From the NCBI RefSeq assembly GCF_003697785.1, contig NZ_QOKZ01000004.1, forward strand, positions 372,001-436,000: DNA of 64,000 bases. Reading direction: 5' to 3'. This stretch comes from Paracoccus alkanivorans. GTDB taxonomy: Bacteria; Pseudomonadota; Alphaproteobacteria; Rhodobacterales; Rhodobacteraceae. Position numbers and translations under genes: made by a program. The notes beneath the pieces are model-generated. The model made no database searches. It was not told the origin of the DNA and saw only the letters and a program-made list of their open reading frames with translations. Of this stretch, positions 44,502 through 53,997 are shown in pieces; the first letter of the stretch is position 1; each line of letters starts with the position of its first letter.

Positions 44502-46526
44502 ATGTCCCGCAGCGAACTTGCCCCCAAGGGGCTTTACATGGCGGCACTGAAAGCCGCCTTTACCAAGCTCGACCCCAGGCAGTTGATGGGGAATGCCGTG
44601 ATCTTCGTGACCGCTATCGTGGCCGCGATGACCACCCTTCTGGCCCTGCGCGACGCCGCCCTTGGTGCGGATGATGCCGCTGTCAGCCTGCAAATCGCCT
44701 TCTGGCTCTGGGTCTGCGTGCTGTTCGCGAATTTTGCCGAGGCATTGGCCGAGGGGCGGGGCAAGGCGCGGGCAGACAGCCTGCGCGCCACCAAGGCAGA
44801 GACCATGGTCAAGCTGCTTGCAAGCGAGGATGACGCCTCGCCGAAGGAAATCGCCTCTTCGTCGCTGCGCAAGGGGCAACTCGTCCTGGTCGAGGCCGGT
44901 GATCTTATCCCTACGGATGCAGAGGTCATTCGCGGCGTCGCCTCTGTCGATGAGAGCGCGATCACCGGGGAAAGCGCCCCGGTGATCCGCGAGAGCGGCG
45001 GCGACAGATCGAGCGTCACCGGCGGCACACGGATCGTATCCGACAGCCTGATCATCAGGATCGTGGCCGAGCCGGGCAAGAGTTTCCTCGACCGCATGAT
45101 CTCGATGGTCGAGGGCGCGGAGCGGCAGAAGACACCGAACGAGATCGCCCTGAACATCCTGCTGGCGGGCCTGACCCTGATCTTTTTGCTGGTCGTGGTC
45201 ACGCTCGAACCCTTCGCCCGCTATTCCGGGATCGTGATTCCCGTGGTCACGCTGGCCGCGCTTTTCGTTACGCTGATCCCGACGACGATCGGTGGCCTGC
45301 TCTCTGCCATCGGGATCGCCGGGATGGATCGCCTCGTCCGCGCGAATGTAATCGCCAAGTCGGGCCGCGCGGTCGAAGCGGCGGGCGATGTCGACACGCT
45401 GCTGCTCGACAAGACCGGAACCATCACCTTCGGCAACCGGATGGCCGATGCCTTCCTGCCCGCCCGGGGGATCAGCGAAAGGCAGCTTGCGCAGGCGGCA
45501 TTCCTTGCCTCGCTTGCCGACGAGACGCCCGAGGGAAAATCCATCGTCGAACTGGCCGAAAAGCTGATCGGCCCGATGGAACGGCAGCCCGAGCCCGGTG
45601 CGGAACCCGTCGCCTTCTCTGCCCAGACACGGCTTTCCGGGGTGGATTTTTCCGGCACCCGCCTGCGCAAGGGTGCAGCCGATGCGGTCGAGGCTTTCGC
45701 CGGAGCCGCAGCAGACCCGGCGCTGCGTGCAAAGGTCGATGAAATCGCCCGCTCTGGTGGCACGCCGCTCCTAGTGGCGGAAAACGACCGCATCCTGGGG
45801 GCGATCCATCTGAAGGACGTGATCAAGCCCGGTATGCGCGAACGTTTTGCCGAACTCAGGGCGATGGGCATTCGCACCGTGATGATTACCGGAGACAACC
45901 CCCTGACGGCCGCGGCCATCGCCGCCGAGGCCGGGGTGGACGATTTCCTGGCCGAGGCCACGCCCGAGATGAAACTGGATTATATCCGCAAGGAACAGGA
46001 AGGCGGACGGCTTGTCGCCATGTGCGGTGACGGCTCGAACGACGCGCCGGCGCTGGCGCAGGCGGATGTCGGGGTGGCGATGAACCTGGGCACGCCCGCC
46101 GCCAAGGAGGCCGCGAACCTGATCGATCTCGACAGCGATCCAACCAAGCTGATCGAGGTGGTCATGGTGGGCAAGCAATTGCTGATCTCGCGCGGGGCGC
46201 TGACAACCTTTTCCATTGCCAATGACGTCGCGAAGTATTTCGCCATCCTTCCCGCGATCTTCGTCGCGGGTTTTCCGGGGCTTGGCATCCTGAACGTCAT
46301 GGGACTGTCCTCTCCGCAAAGCGCGCTGCTGTCGGCGGTGATCTTCAACGCGCTGGTCATCTTTGCGCTGATTCCGCTGGCCTTGCACGGGGTCAAATAC
46401 ACGCCGGCAAGCGCCGCTGCCTTGCTGCGCCGCAATCTGACAATCTACGGCCTTGGCGGGCTGATCGTGCCTTTCCTGGGCATCAAGGCCATCGATATGG
46501 CCGTGACCGCCCTTGGCCTCGTATAA
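44502..46526 (+). CDS. kdpB: K+-transporting ATPase ATP-binding subunit KdpB
   Basis: P-type ATPase energising Kdp uptake; 674 aa. Phosphorylated Asp303 is in [10 protein letters not shown], actuator TGES at 155-158 (Ser158 corresponds to the serine phosphorylated in E. coli KdpB to inhibit the pump), and hinge [21 protein letters not shown] near residue 500. The ATG at 44502 has AAGGA upstream and begins [20 protein letters not shown]; a frame open from 44445 is rejected. Gap to kdpA is 60 bp. Confidence 0.98.
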   Translation: MSRSELAPKGLYMAALKAAFTKLDPRQLMGNAVIFVTAIVAAMTTLLALRDAALGADDAAVSLQIAFWLWVCVLFANFAEALAEGRGKARADSLRATKAETMVKLLASEDDASPKEIASSSLRKGQLVLVEAGDLIPTDAEVIRGVASVDESAITGESAPVIRESGGDRSSVTGGTRIVSDSLIIRIVAEPGKSFLDRMISMVEGAERQKTPNEIALNILLAGLTLIFLLVVVTLEPFARYSGIVIPVVTLAALFVTLIPTTIGGLLSAIGIAGMDRLVRANVIAKSGRAVEAAGDVDTLLLDKTGTITFGNRMADAFLPARGISERQLAQAAFLASLADETPEGKSIVELAEKLIGPMERQPEPGAEPVAFSAQTRLSGVDFSGTRLRKGAADAVEAFAGAAADPALRAKVDEIARSGGTPLLVAENDRILGAIHLKDVIKPGMRERFAELRAMGIRTVMITGDNPLTAAAIAAEAGVDDFLAEATPEMKLDYIRKEQEGGRLVAMCGDGSNDAPALAQADVGVAMNLGTPAAKEAANLIDLDSDPTKLIEVVMVGKQLLISRGALTTFSIANDVAKYFAILPAIFVAGFPGLGILNVMGLSSPQSALLSAVIFNALVIFALIPLALHGVKYTPASAAALLRRNLTIYGLGGLIVPFLGIKAIDMAVTALGLV

Positions 46527-46538
46527 GGAGCCATGACC

Positions 46539-47120
46539 ATGCTTACCCAAATCCGCCCGGCATGCGTGATGATCGCCGCTATGCTGCTGCTGACCGGACT
46601 GGCCTATCCCCTCGCCATGACCGGGATCGCGTCGGTCATCGCGCCCCGATCCGCAACCGGAAGCCTGATCGCGCGGGACGATGGCGTGCCGATAGGTTCC
46701 GCCCTGATCGGGCAGGACTTCACGCAGCCTGCCTACCTGCATCCGCGCCCTTCGGTGGTGGATTACGACACGGCGGCCTCGGGCGCCTCCAATCTGGGGC
46801 CGACCTCTTCCGAGCTTCGCGAAAGCGTCAAGGCGCGTCGCGATGCCTGGGAAACCGGGAATGGCGGCATCGCTCCGATCGATGCGGTCACGGCATCCGC
46901 TTCAGGTCTCGATCCCGACATCTCGCCGCAGAACGCGCGCGGGCAGGCCCGGCGCATCGCCGAGGCGCGCGGCGCCGATCCCGCACAGGTGCTTGCGGTC
47001 ATCGACGCGCATATACAAAATCCGTTATTGGGGATCTACGGCCAGCCGCGCGTCAATGTGCTGATGACCAATCTTGCTCTCGACGCAGAGCTTCCCGCGC
47101 AATCCGCGCCGATGGAGTGA
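46539..47120 (+). CDS. kdpC: K+-transporting ATPase subunit KdpC
   Basis: Single-span subunit that assists ATP binding in the Kdp complex, 193 aa. The N-terminal helix (TQIRPACVMIAAMLLLTGLA) precedes a periplasmic domain with PSVVDYDTAASGASNLGPTS, VTASASGLDPDISPQNARGQ and the ending VNVLMTNLALD. The start at 46539 is chosen because AAGGAG is 8 bp upstream and MLTQIRPA is the usual beginning; the ATG at 46533 is too close. Confidence 0.97.
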   Translation: MLTQIRPACVMIAAMLLLTGLAYPLAMTGIASVIAPRSATGSLIARDDGVPIGSALIGQDFTQPAYLHPRPSVVDYDTAASGASNLGPTSSELRESVKARRDAWETGNGGIAPIDAVTASASGLDPDISPQNARGQARRIAEARGADPAQVLAVIDAHIQNPLLGIYGQPRVNVLMTNLALDAELPAQSAPME

Positions 47121-47123
47121 CGA

Positions 47124-49811
47124 ATGTCCGACGCGCCCCGCCCCGAACCCGACGCATTGCTGAAGGAAGCCAGCCGCGAGGGACGGGGAAAGCTGAAAAT
47201 ATTTCTGGGCGCAGCGCCGGGTGTCGGCAAGACATATGCGATGCTACAGGCCGCGCAAAGGCGCTCGGCCAATGGCGAGGATGTGTTGGCGGGCGTGGTT
47301 GAAACCCATGGCCGGGCCGAAACCGAGTCCATGTTGCGGGAACTCAGGGTGTTGCCCCGCCAGCCCTTCTATCACCACGGGCGCATCCTCCATGAAATGG
47401 ATCTGGAGGGGCTGATCGCGGCCAAGCCGGATCTGGCGCTGATCGATGAATTGGCTCATTCCAACCTGTCGGGCAATCGCCACGAGAAACGCTGGCAGGA
47501 TGTCGAAGAGGTGCTCTCTGCCGGGATCGACGTTTACACCACCTTGAACGTGCAGCATGTCGAGACACTGAACGACACCGTTGCACGCATCACCGGGATA
47601 CGGGTGCGCGAAACGGTTCCCGACCGCGTCCTCGAGATGGCCGACGAGATCGAACTGATCGATCTTCCGCCGGACGAGTTGCTGGAACGGCTGCGCGCGG
47701 GCAAGGTCTATGTCCAGGACCAGGCGGCGCGGGCGGTGGCGAATTTCTTCGCCAAGGGCAACCTGACCGCCCTGCGCGAACTGGCGATGCGCACGGCCGC
47801 CGACCGGGTAGACGCGGAGCTCAAACAGCATATGGCAGCCAATGCCATAGCCGGACCCTGGCCGACGCAGGAGCGCATCCTTGTCGTGTTGCCGGAAGGA
47901 ACAGTGGGGCGCGACGCGGTGCGGATCGGCAAGCGCTCGGCAGACCGCGCACGGGTCGAATGGTTCGCGGTGGCGCTGACCAGCGTCCGCGACGAGATCC
48001 GGACCGGCACTGTTATGGAAGGCCGGGCCGATGCGCTCCGGCTGGCCGAGAGGCTTGGGGCCGAAGTAACGATCCAGCAGGCGGAGCGGAACCCGGCCGA
48101 GGAGGTAGTCGGCTTTGCCGAGCGGTTGAACATCCGCCGGATCGTCGTGCCGCGCCCACCAAAACGCAATCCGCTGCTGTGCCACTTTGCACCAACGCAG
48201 CATGAATTGCTGGTCTCGGGCCTGGTAAGATGGGCGACCAAATTCGAACTGACCCTGGTCACCGATGACGAACGCCCCGCAAGGCAGCGGCTGCGCCCGA
48301 AGCCGCCTCCGATGCAGGACATGCTGCGGATGCTGGGAATCGTGCTGCTTGCCGTGGCGGGAACGACATTTCTGGCCAAGGCAGCCGAGCTTTTCATTCC
48401 CGTGCTCAGCCTGTCGCTTCTTTACATGACGACGGTCGTCGCCATGGCTGCTCGTTTCGGAAGGGGACCGTCCATCGTCACGGCAGGATTGAGTTTCCTG
48501 GCCTACAACTTCCTGTTCACGACCCCGGTGCATACGTTCCGGATCTGGGATCAGGGCCAGCTTCTGACACTGGTTCTTTTTTTTGCCGCATCGATCCTGA
48601 CGGGCAATCTTGCAGCGCGCCTTCGCGATCGGGCGATAGCTCAACGTGCGATCGCCGAACGAACCGGCAAGCTTTACGAATTCTCGCGCCGGGCGGCAGC
48701 GGCGGCATCTTTCGACGATGTGGTCTGGGCCGCTGTCAGCCACGTGGCAACCGTCCTGAACTGCCAATCGGTTCTGCTGGTTCCCAAGGAAACCTCCGGA
48801 CTTTCCATTGTCGGCGCATTTCCACCCGAAGACAGGCTGGCGGATCGCGAGATGTCCGCCGCACGCTACTGCTTCACCTATGGCGAAGCGGCGGGCCACG
48901 GATCGGGCACATTGCCGGCTTCCCGATGGCTGTTTCTGCCGCTCAGCGCCTCGGATAGGCGTATCGGCGTTCTCGGGATATCCTTTCCGGACGGGCAGCA
49001 GACCGCCCATAGCGATCGGCGGCTTCTGGAGGCGCTTGCCGATCAGGTTGCGCTGGCGCTTGAACGCATTCGGCTGACCGAGGATCTGGCGCAGACACGC
49101 GTGGTCTCAGAAGCCGAGCGGCTGCGCTCGGCGCTCCTGTCCTCGGTCAGCCACGACCTGCGAACGCCACTGGTCTCGATCCTCGGTGCGGCGGAGGGGT
49201 TGGAGCATCCCGGTCTCACAAAGGAGGGGCAGCGTAGCCTGATCGAAACCGTGCGGGAAGAAGGCGAACGGCTTGACCGCTATATCCAGAACCTGCTGGA
49301 CATGACGCGGTTGGGCCATGGCGCGCTAAGGCCGAACGCCATCCCTTCCGATCTGCGCGAGCTTGTCGGCATGGCACGCCATCGGCTGCGCGGACCACTG
49401 CGCACTCACCCGATAAGCGTGCAAATGCCCGAGGATATGGCTCCGGTCCATGTCGATCCGGTGCTGATGGAACAGGTCCTGGTCAACATTTTCGACAATG
49501 CGGCGAAATATTCCGCACCAGCCACACCCATCCGGATAGCTGCAGAAATCCAGCGCGCCCATGCGATCCTGTCAATCGAGGATGACGGTCCAGGCCTGCC
49601 TGCCGGCGCGGCGGGTCGGGTTTTCGACATGTTCTGGCGGGCAGAGCAGGGTGATGGCGGGCAGGCCGGGACCGGCCTTGGACTTGCTATCTGCCGTGGA
49701 ATTGTCGAAGCCCATGGGGGAGAGATCCATGCGGAACCTACCCGTGATGACGGCCGGGGAACGCGCATCGTGATGGAACTGCCACTGTCGAACCCGGAGA
49801 CCTGCTCGTGA
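47124..49811 (+). CDS. kdpD: two-component sensor kinase KdpD
   Basis: K+/turgor sensor of 895 aa. Order: KdpD domain with Walker A GAAPGVGKT (residues 29-37), a universal-stress-protein-like domain (about 245-375), four clustered helices (about 400-505), a GAF region, HisKA with His677 in SVSHDLRTPLVS, and HATPase_c with NIFDNAAKYS and GTGLGLAICRGIVEAHGG. It follows kdpC by 3 bp and overlaps kdpE by 4 bp, so pump and sensor are one operon. Confidence 0.98.
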   Translation: MSDAPRPEPDALLKEASREGRGKLKIFLGAAPGVGKTYAMLQAAQRRSANGEDVLAGVVETHGRAETESMLRELRVLPRQPFYHHGRILHEMDLEGLIAAKPDLALIDELAHSNLSGNRHEKRWQDVEEVLSAGIDVYTTLNVQHVETLNDTVARITGIRVRETVPDRVLEMADEIELIDLPPDELLERLRAGKVYVQDQAARAVANFFAKGNLTALRELAMRTAADRVDAELKQHMAANAIAGPWPTQERILVVLPEGTVGRDAVRIGKRSADRARVEWFAVALTSVRDEIRTGTVMEGRADALRLAERLGAEVTIQQAERNPAEEVVGFAERLNIRRIVVPRPPKRNPLLCHFAPTQHELLVSGLVRWATKFELTLVTDDERPARQRLRPKPPPMQDMLRMLGIVLLAVAGTTFLAKAAELFIPVLSLSLLYMTTVVAMAARFGRGPSIVTAGLSFLAYNFLFTTPVHTFRIWDQGQLLTLVLFFAASILTGNLAARLRDRAIAQRAIAERTGKLYEFSRRAAAAASFDDVVWAAVSHVATVLNCQSVLLVPKETSGLSIVGAFPPEDRLADREMSAARYCFTYGEAAGHGSGTLPASRWLFLPLSASDRRIGVLGISFPDGQQTAHSDRRLLEALADQVALALERIRLTEDLAQTRVVSEAERLRSALLSSVSHDLRTPLVSILGAAEGLEHPGLTKEGQRSLIETVREEGERLDRYIQNLLDMTRLGHGALRPNAIPSDLRELVGMARHRLRGPLRTHPISVQMPEDMAPVHVDPVLMEQVLVNIFDNAAKYSAPATPIRIAAEIQRAHAILSIEDDGPGLPAGAAGRVFDMFWRAEQGDGGQAGTGLGLAICRGIVEAHGGEIHAEPTRDDGRGTRIVMELPLSNPETCS

Positions 49812-50488
49812 CCTCACGCATCCTCATCGTCGACGACGAGACTCCGATCCGGCGTTTTCTACGGGTTGCACTGGAAACAGAGGGTTACATCGTTTCCGAG
49901 GCGGCAACGGCGCATGAGGCGGTTGCCGTGGCAGCAAGGGAGGCACCGGCGGCGATGATCCTCGATCTGGGCTTGCCGGATGCCGATGGAATCACGGTCA
50001 TCGGGAAGCTGCGCGAATGGTCGCATCTGCCCGTTTTGGTCCTGTCGGTACGAAGCGACGACGCGGGCAAGATCGCGGCACTGGATGCAGGCGCACAGGA
50101 TTATGTGACAAAGCCGTTCTCGACCGGAGAACTGCTTGCCCGGCTGCGCGGCCTGCTACGCGATTATACGCGCGAGGCCGCGCCCGCAACCCTGACGCTC
50201 GGCCCGCTACAGATCGATATTGCGGAGCACCGCGCCACCCTGGAAGGGCAAAACCTGAATCTGACCCGGAAAGAGTTCGACCTGCTATGGCTGCTTGCCT
50301 CGCATGCCGGGCGGCTGGTGACGCATGACATGATCCTCAAGGCGATCTGGGGACCGGCGCACACGGAGGACAGTCAGTATCTGCGGGTCTATATCCGGCA
50401 TTTGCGCGGCAAGCTGGGCGACGATGCGGCGAATCCGCGATGGATATTCACCGAGCCCGGCATCGGATACAGGCTGGCAGACAAATAG
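49808..50488 (+). CDS. kdpE: two-component response regulator KdpE
   Basis: OmpR-type activator of the kdp operon, 226 aa. The receiver has acidic pocket VDDE, phosphoacceptor Asp53 (MILDLGLPDADG), and the Lys of YVTKPF. The winged-helix domain has LTRKEFDLLWLLASHAGRLVT and the C-terminal FTEPGIGYRL. Start overlaps the kdpD stop. Last gene of the operon; converges on arsJ. Confidence 0.97.
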   Translation: MTSRILIVDDETPIRRFLRVALETEGYIVSEAATAHEAVAVAAREAPAAMILDLGLPDADGITVIGKLREWSHLPVLVLSVRSDDAGKIAALDAGAQDYVTKPFSTGELLARLRGLLRDYTREAAPATLTLGPLQIDIAEHRATLEGQNLNLTRKEFDLLWLLASHAGRLVTHDMILKAIWGPAHTEDSQYLRVYIRHLRGKLGDDAANPRWIFTEPGIGYRLADK

Positions 50489-50547
50489 CCTATGGAAAGC
50501 AAAGGCTTTCATCTGGCAGGTGATCTTCTTACGCCGGTCGGGCGCGA

Positions 50548-51801
50548 TCATTCCGGCTGCAGCCGCGCCGCGCCAACCCAACTGAGAGCGATCAGCAAGG
50601 CAGCGGTGCCGAGACAGAGCGGGAGCCCGCCAAGCTGGTAGCTGATCCCCGACAGCAGCGTGCCAAGCAGGCGGCCCGCGGCATTGGCCATGTAATAAAA
50701 GCCCACATCCATCGTGACACGTTCAGACTTGGAGAATGCGAGGATCAGGTAGGAATGCAACGATGAATTGACCGCGAAGATCGCGCCAAAGACCAGCAGG
50801 CCGATCACGATCGCTGCCGTGAGCCCCATGCCGGGCGTGCCCGCGATCCATATCAGGACGGCCAGACACGCCGGGATGAGAAGCAGGAATCCGGCCCATC
50901 GCCGAGCCTCCCGGATCAGTTCGGCTTGCGGGCGTTTCGAAGCGCCCAGCAGGCGCGGCGCTGCGGCCTGCACCGTCCCGTAAAGGATCGTCCAGACCGC
51001 CATGAACGTGCCGATCATGAAGAAGGCGGCACGGTTGCCTTCCTCCGACCCGTCGGACAGGACCGCGTAGAAATAGATCGGGATGCCAACGACGAACCAG
51101 ACATCGCGGGCGCCGAACAGGAACAGACGGGCCGCCGACAGGCGGTTGATGTTCGGGTCCTTCGAGAACACTTCGCGGAACTTTGCACCCTTCCTGCCCT
51201 GCGGCAGCCCTGCGGGCATCTTCAGCAGCACCGCAAGCAGGATCAGCGCCAAAACCGCCGCCATCGACAGGATTGCGGGTACGAAGCCCAGAACGGCCAG
51301 CAGCACCGCCCCTAGCAGAAAGCCCGCCCCCTTCACCGCGTTCTTGGAGCCGGTCAGCAGCGCCACCCATCGGAACAACCCGCCCTCGCCCGAGGGGGCA
51401 AGCAGCTTGACGGCGCTTTTCGCGCTCATCTTGGCAAGATCCTTGGCCACGCCTGAAGCGCCTTGCACCGCCATAACATAGACGACCGAGGCCCAGAGGC
51501 TCCAGCCCGGATCAAGCGCCGCCAGCGCGAGAAGCGCCAGCACCTGGATGCCCAGCCCCGCGTAAAGCGTCGAGGGCAGGCCGAAACGCGCGGCGATCCA
51601 GCCCGCCGAAAGATTGGTGACGATACCCGCTACTTCGTAAAGCAGGAACAGATAGGCCAACTGCACCGGCGAGAAGCCGAGCGTATGGAAATGCAGCAGC
51701 ACCAGCATCCGCAAGGCGCCATCGGTCAGCATGAAGGCCCAGTAGGCGGCGGTCACGGTGATATAGGCGGCAAGCCCCTCGGGCCGGGCCGCGGCGGTCA
51801 C
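50548..51801 (-). CDS. arsJ: organoarsenical efflux MFS transporter ArsJ
   Basis: 417-aa MFS protein exporting 1-arseno-3-phosphoglycerate, the arsenate product of the adjacent GAPDH. The ArsJ-type regions [38 protein letters not shown] and [13 protein letters not shown] are clear, as is YFYAVLSDG. About 12 helices. The start overlaps the GAPDH stop by 4 bp. Expelled product hydrolyses outside to arsenate, so the pair works as an arsenate efflux system. Confidence 0.95.
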   Translation of the reverse strand: MTAAARPEGLAAYITVTAAYWAFMLTDGALRMLVLLHFHTLGFSPVQLAYLFLLYEVAGIVTNLSAGWIAARFGLPSTLYAGLGIQVLALLALAALDPGWSLWASVVYVMAVQGASGVAKDLAKMSAKSAVKLLAPSGEGGLFRWVALLTGSKNAVKGAGFLLGAVLLAVLGFVPAILSMAAVLALILLAVLLKMPAGLPQGRKGAKFREVFSKDPNINRLSAARLFLFGARDVWFVVGIPIYFYAVLSDGSEEGNRAAFFMIGTFMAVWTILYGTVQAAAPRLLGASKRPQAELIREARRWAGFLLLIPACLAVLIWIAGTPGMGLTAAIVIGLLVFGAIFAVNSSLHSYLILAFSKSERVTMDVGFYYMANAAGRLLGTLLSGISYQLGGLPLCLGTAALLIALSWVGAARLQPE

Positions 51802-52799
51802 AGCGACGCCCCGACCATGCGCGCGACGTCGATCAGCCGGTGGGCATAGCCCATCTCGTTGTCATACCACGCGTAAATCTTGACCTGCGTGCCCGCGACA
51901 ACCATCGTCGATGGACCGTCCACAATGCTTGATCTTGTGTCATTCACGTAATCGGCCGAGACCAGCGGGCGGTCCTCGAAGCCAAGGATGCCTTGCAGCG
52001 GTCCCTCGGCGGCGGCGCGCAGCATCGCGTTGACCTCGCCCACGCTGGTCTCGCGGGCCACCTCGAACACGCAATCGGTCAGCGAGGCATTGAGCAGCGG
52101 CACGCGTACCGCATGACCGTTCAACCGCCCCTTGAGCTCGGGATAGATCAGGGTGATCGCCGTAGCCGAGCCGGTCGTGGTCGGGATCAGCGAGTTGAGG
52201 GCAGAACGGGCGCGGCGCAGATCCTTTGCGGGGCGGTCCACGATGGTCTGGGTATTGGTCACGTCATGGATCGTGGTGATCGAACCGTGGCGGATGCCAA
52301 GCCCTTCATGGATGACCTTGACCACCGGGGCAAGGCAGTTCGTCGTGCAGCTTGCCGCTGTTACGATGTCATGCCGGGCGGGGTCGTAGGCTTCGTGATT
52401 GACCCCATAAACGATATTCGCGGCCGGACCATCCTTCACCGGCGCGCTGACGACCACTTTCCTGACCCCGGCGGCGAAATAGGGGGCGAGCTTCGCCTCG
52501 CTTTTGAACACCCCGGTGCAGTCAATCACCACATCGACTCCGTCCAATGGCAGATCCTCGATCCGCTTCGCGTTATGCACCGGCAGGCGGGTGCCATTGA
52601 CGCCGATACTGTCCGCGTCATGGGTGAACTCGGCAGGCCAACGGCCATGCACGCTGTCGAATTCCAGCAGATGGGCGTGCATCTCTGGATCGCCCGCCGC
52701 ATCGTTGATCCAGGCGATTTCGGCGCCGCTTTCCAGCAGCGGCCGCAGCGCCAGCTTGCCGATCCGGCCAAGCCCGTTCAGCGCATAGGTGATGGTCAT
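51798..52799 (-). CDS. ArsJ-associated glyceraldehyde-3-phosphate dehydrogenase
   Basis: 333-aa GAPDH that uses arsenate in place of phosphate to make 1-arseno-3-phosphoglycerate. NAD site [12 protein letters not shown] is at residues 8-19, catalytic Cys151 in [12 protein letters not shown], and [14 protein letters not shown] near the C-terminus. The gene is distinct from the glycolytic GAPDH by context: it is sandwiched with 4-bp overlaps between the ArsR-ArsC fusion and arsJ. Whether it also serves glycolysis cannot be told. Confidence 0.94.
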   Translation of the reverse strand: MTITYALNGLGRIGKLALRPLLESGAEIAWINDAAGDPEMHAHLLEFDSVHGRWPAEFTHDADSIGVNGTRLPVHNAKRIEDLPLDGVDVVIDCTGVFKSEAKLAPYFAAGVRKVVVSAPVKDGPAANIVYGVNHEAYDPARHDIVTAASCTTNCLAPVVKVIHEGLGIRHGSITTIHDVTNTQTIVDRPAKDLRRARSALNSLIPTTTGSATAITLIYPELKGRLNGHAVRVPLLNASLTDCVFEVARETSVGEVNAMLRAAAEGPLQGILGFEDRPLVSADYVNDTRSSIVDGPSTMVVAGTQVKIYAWYDNEMGYAHRLIDVARMVGASL

Positions 52800-53635
52800 T
52801 GCGACTCCATATCGCGGGCGATGTCGTCCACATGATGCTGCAGGGAAATGCGATCAAGGCTTTCCAGCGGCAGCGCGGTAAAGGCAAGGATACGGTTGCG
52901 CAAACCGGCATAGGCCTGCTGGAAGGCCAGCTTCCTTTCGGCCTCGGTGCCCTCGGCCTTCACCGGATCGGGCATCCCCCAATGCGCGCTGATGGGCTGG
53001 CCGGCCCATGCCGGGCATTCCTCGTTCGCGGCGCGATCGCAGACGGTGAAGACGAAATCCATCTCGGGTGCGTCGGGGGTCTGGAACTCGGCGATATTCT
53101 TGGCCCGCAGAGCGCTGATGTCATGCCCCTTGTGTGCCAACATCTCGACAGCGAACGGGTTCAGTTCCGAATAGGGATAGGTCCCGGCGGAATAGGCATT
53201 GAAACGATCCCCGGCCTCGAAGCGCAGGATCGATTCTCCAAAGATCGAGCGGGCGGAGTTTCCTGTGCAAATGAACAGGACATTGTATTTCCGATCGGAC
53301 ATGGGTTTTTCTCCGGAAGGGGTAGGCTGGACAAGTGGCGGGCAAAGATCAGGACGGCCACGGCAGCAATCGGCAACAAGATAGCCGACCAGCGCCGCGG
53401 ATTGCTCCATATCCGCGCGGTAAAGCAGCGAGCGGCCTTCGCGGGTCTGGGCAATCAATCCGGCGGAACGAAGCGAGTTCAGATAAGATGACAGGGTATT
53501 CTGGCGCGCGTCGATAGCATCGGCCAGTTCACCCGCCGAAACCTGGTCGGGATAGCGCCGCACCAGCAGGCGGAACAATGCCAGCCGTTGCGGATGGGCG
53601 AGCGAGGCGAGTTGCGTTATATGATTCGTATCCAT
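52796..53635 (-). CDS. fused ArsR-type repressor / ArsC arsenate reductase
   Basis: 279-aa fusion. Residues 1-100 are an ArsR winged helix ([30 protein letters not shown]), with Cys90, Cys91 and Cys98 in a possible arsenite site. After a Pro-rich linker, residues 112-279 are a low-molecular-weight-phosphatase ArsC. It has catalytic loop Cys123-TGNSA-Arg129, Asp223 (WGMPDPVKA) as acid, and resolving Cys199 and Cys207 (FTVCD; EECPAW). One polypeptide thus senses arsenite and makes it. The junction has no frameshift and an internal Met (112) could start a free reductase. First gene of the ars operon. Confidence 0.93.
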   Translation of the reverse strand: MDTNHITQLASLAHPQRLALFRLLVRRYPDQVSAGELADAIDARQNTLSSYLNSLRSAGLIAQTREGRSLLYRADMEQSAALVGYLVADCCRGRPDLCPPLVQPTPSGEKPMSDRKYNVLFICTGNSARSIFGESILRFEAGDRFNAYSAGTYPYSELNPFAVEMLAHKGHDISALRAKNIAEFQTPDAPEMDFVFTVCDRAANEECPAWAGQPISAHWGMPDPVKAEGTEAERKLAFQQAYAGLRNRILAFTALPLESLDRISLQHHVDDIARDMESQ

Positions 53636-53664
53636 ATTTCGAGAATATTAGATATTTTAAGAAT
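53634..53664. promoter_or_regulatory. candidate ArsR operator overlapping the start codon
   Basis: ATATT-TCGAG-AATAT (53634-53648) is an inverted repeat touching the arsR-arsC ATG, followed by GATATTTTAAGAAT, a second degenerate copy. AT-rich dyads of this sort are usual for ArsR/SmtB repressors. The transcript leader must be very short or lie across the site. Confidence 0.5.
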
Positions 53665-53759
53665 GGCAAATGTTATCTGCTCTACGTTCCCTTGATAAAC
53701 CCGGTTCATCGGCGCGACGGGCTGGTAAGTGACGGGGACTCCCCTCATCAAGACTGGCT

Positions 53760-53806
53760 CTGAAACAGATCTGGCGCAGCCAGGGCTGCCGAGCGCAATG
53801 TTTCAG
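53760..53806. repeat. 47-nt nested inverted repeat
   Basis: Outer arms CTGAAACA (53760-53767) and TGTTTCAG (53799-53806) are exact complements. Inside, GCAGCC and GGCTGC also pair around AG. The whole could fold into a long stem-loop. Confidence 0.5.
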
Positions 53807-53957
53807 TAAGCTTTTGGGGAGGTTGCTGATGATGTCGCGAGCTTTATGTCAGGATAAAGGCGGGGTTTCATCGTTAATCCTGGGCCGCGCTTCCCAAGTG
53901 GTGATGCCGGATTTGGGCTTGCCTGCCCCAATGGCGTGAGCATGCGAGTCGATACAT

Positions 53958-53989
53958 GCCCCTGCCCCGCATTGTCGCGGGACAGGGGC
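53958..53989 (-). terminator. hairpin downstream of the molybdenum subunit gene
   Basis: GCCCCTG (53958-53964) and CAGGGGC (53983-53989), with inner CCCGC/GCGGG pairing, lie 8 bp past the stop at 53998. No U-run is evident, so termination is probable but not typical. Confidence 0.5.
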
Positions 53990-53997
53990 AATCATTC

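Larger units (their letters stand above)
53666..53997. other. gene-free interval with two hairpins
   Basis: About 330 bp between the ars operon and the molybdenum hydroxylase operon, with no supported ORF. A nested dyad (53760-53806) and a terminator-like hairpin (53958-53989) are annotated separately. The middle could be a decayed mobile element but I recognise no transposase residues. Confidence 0.4.

Noticed and set aside
53803..53991. Possible transposase remnant beyond the ars operon
   Set aside because: The 62-codon frame has no DDE-type or other transposase motif that I can recognise; only the DNA hairpin was kept.
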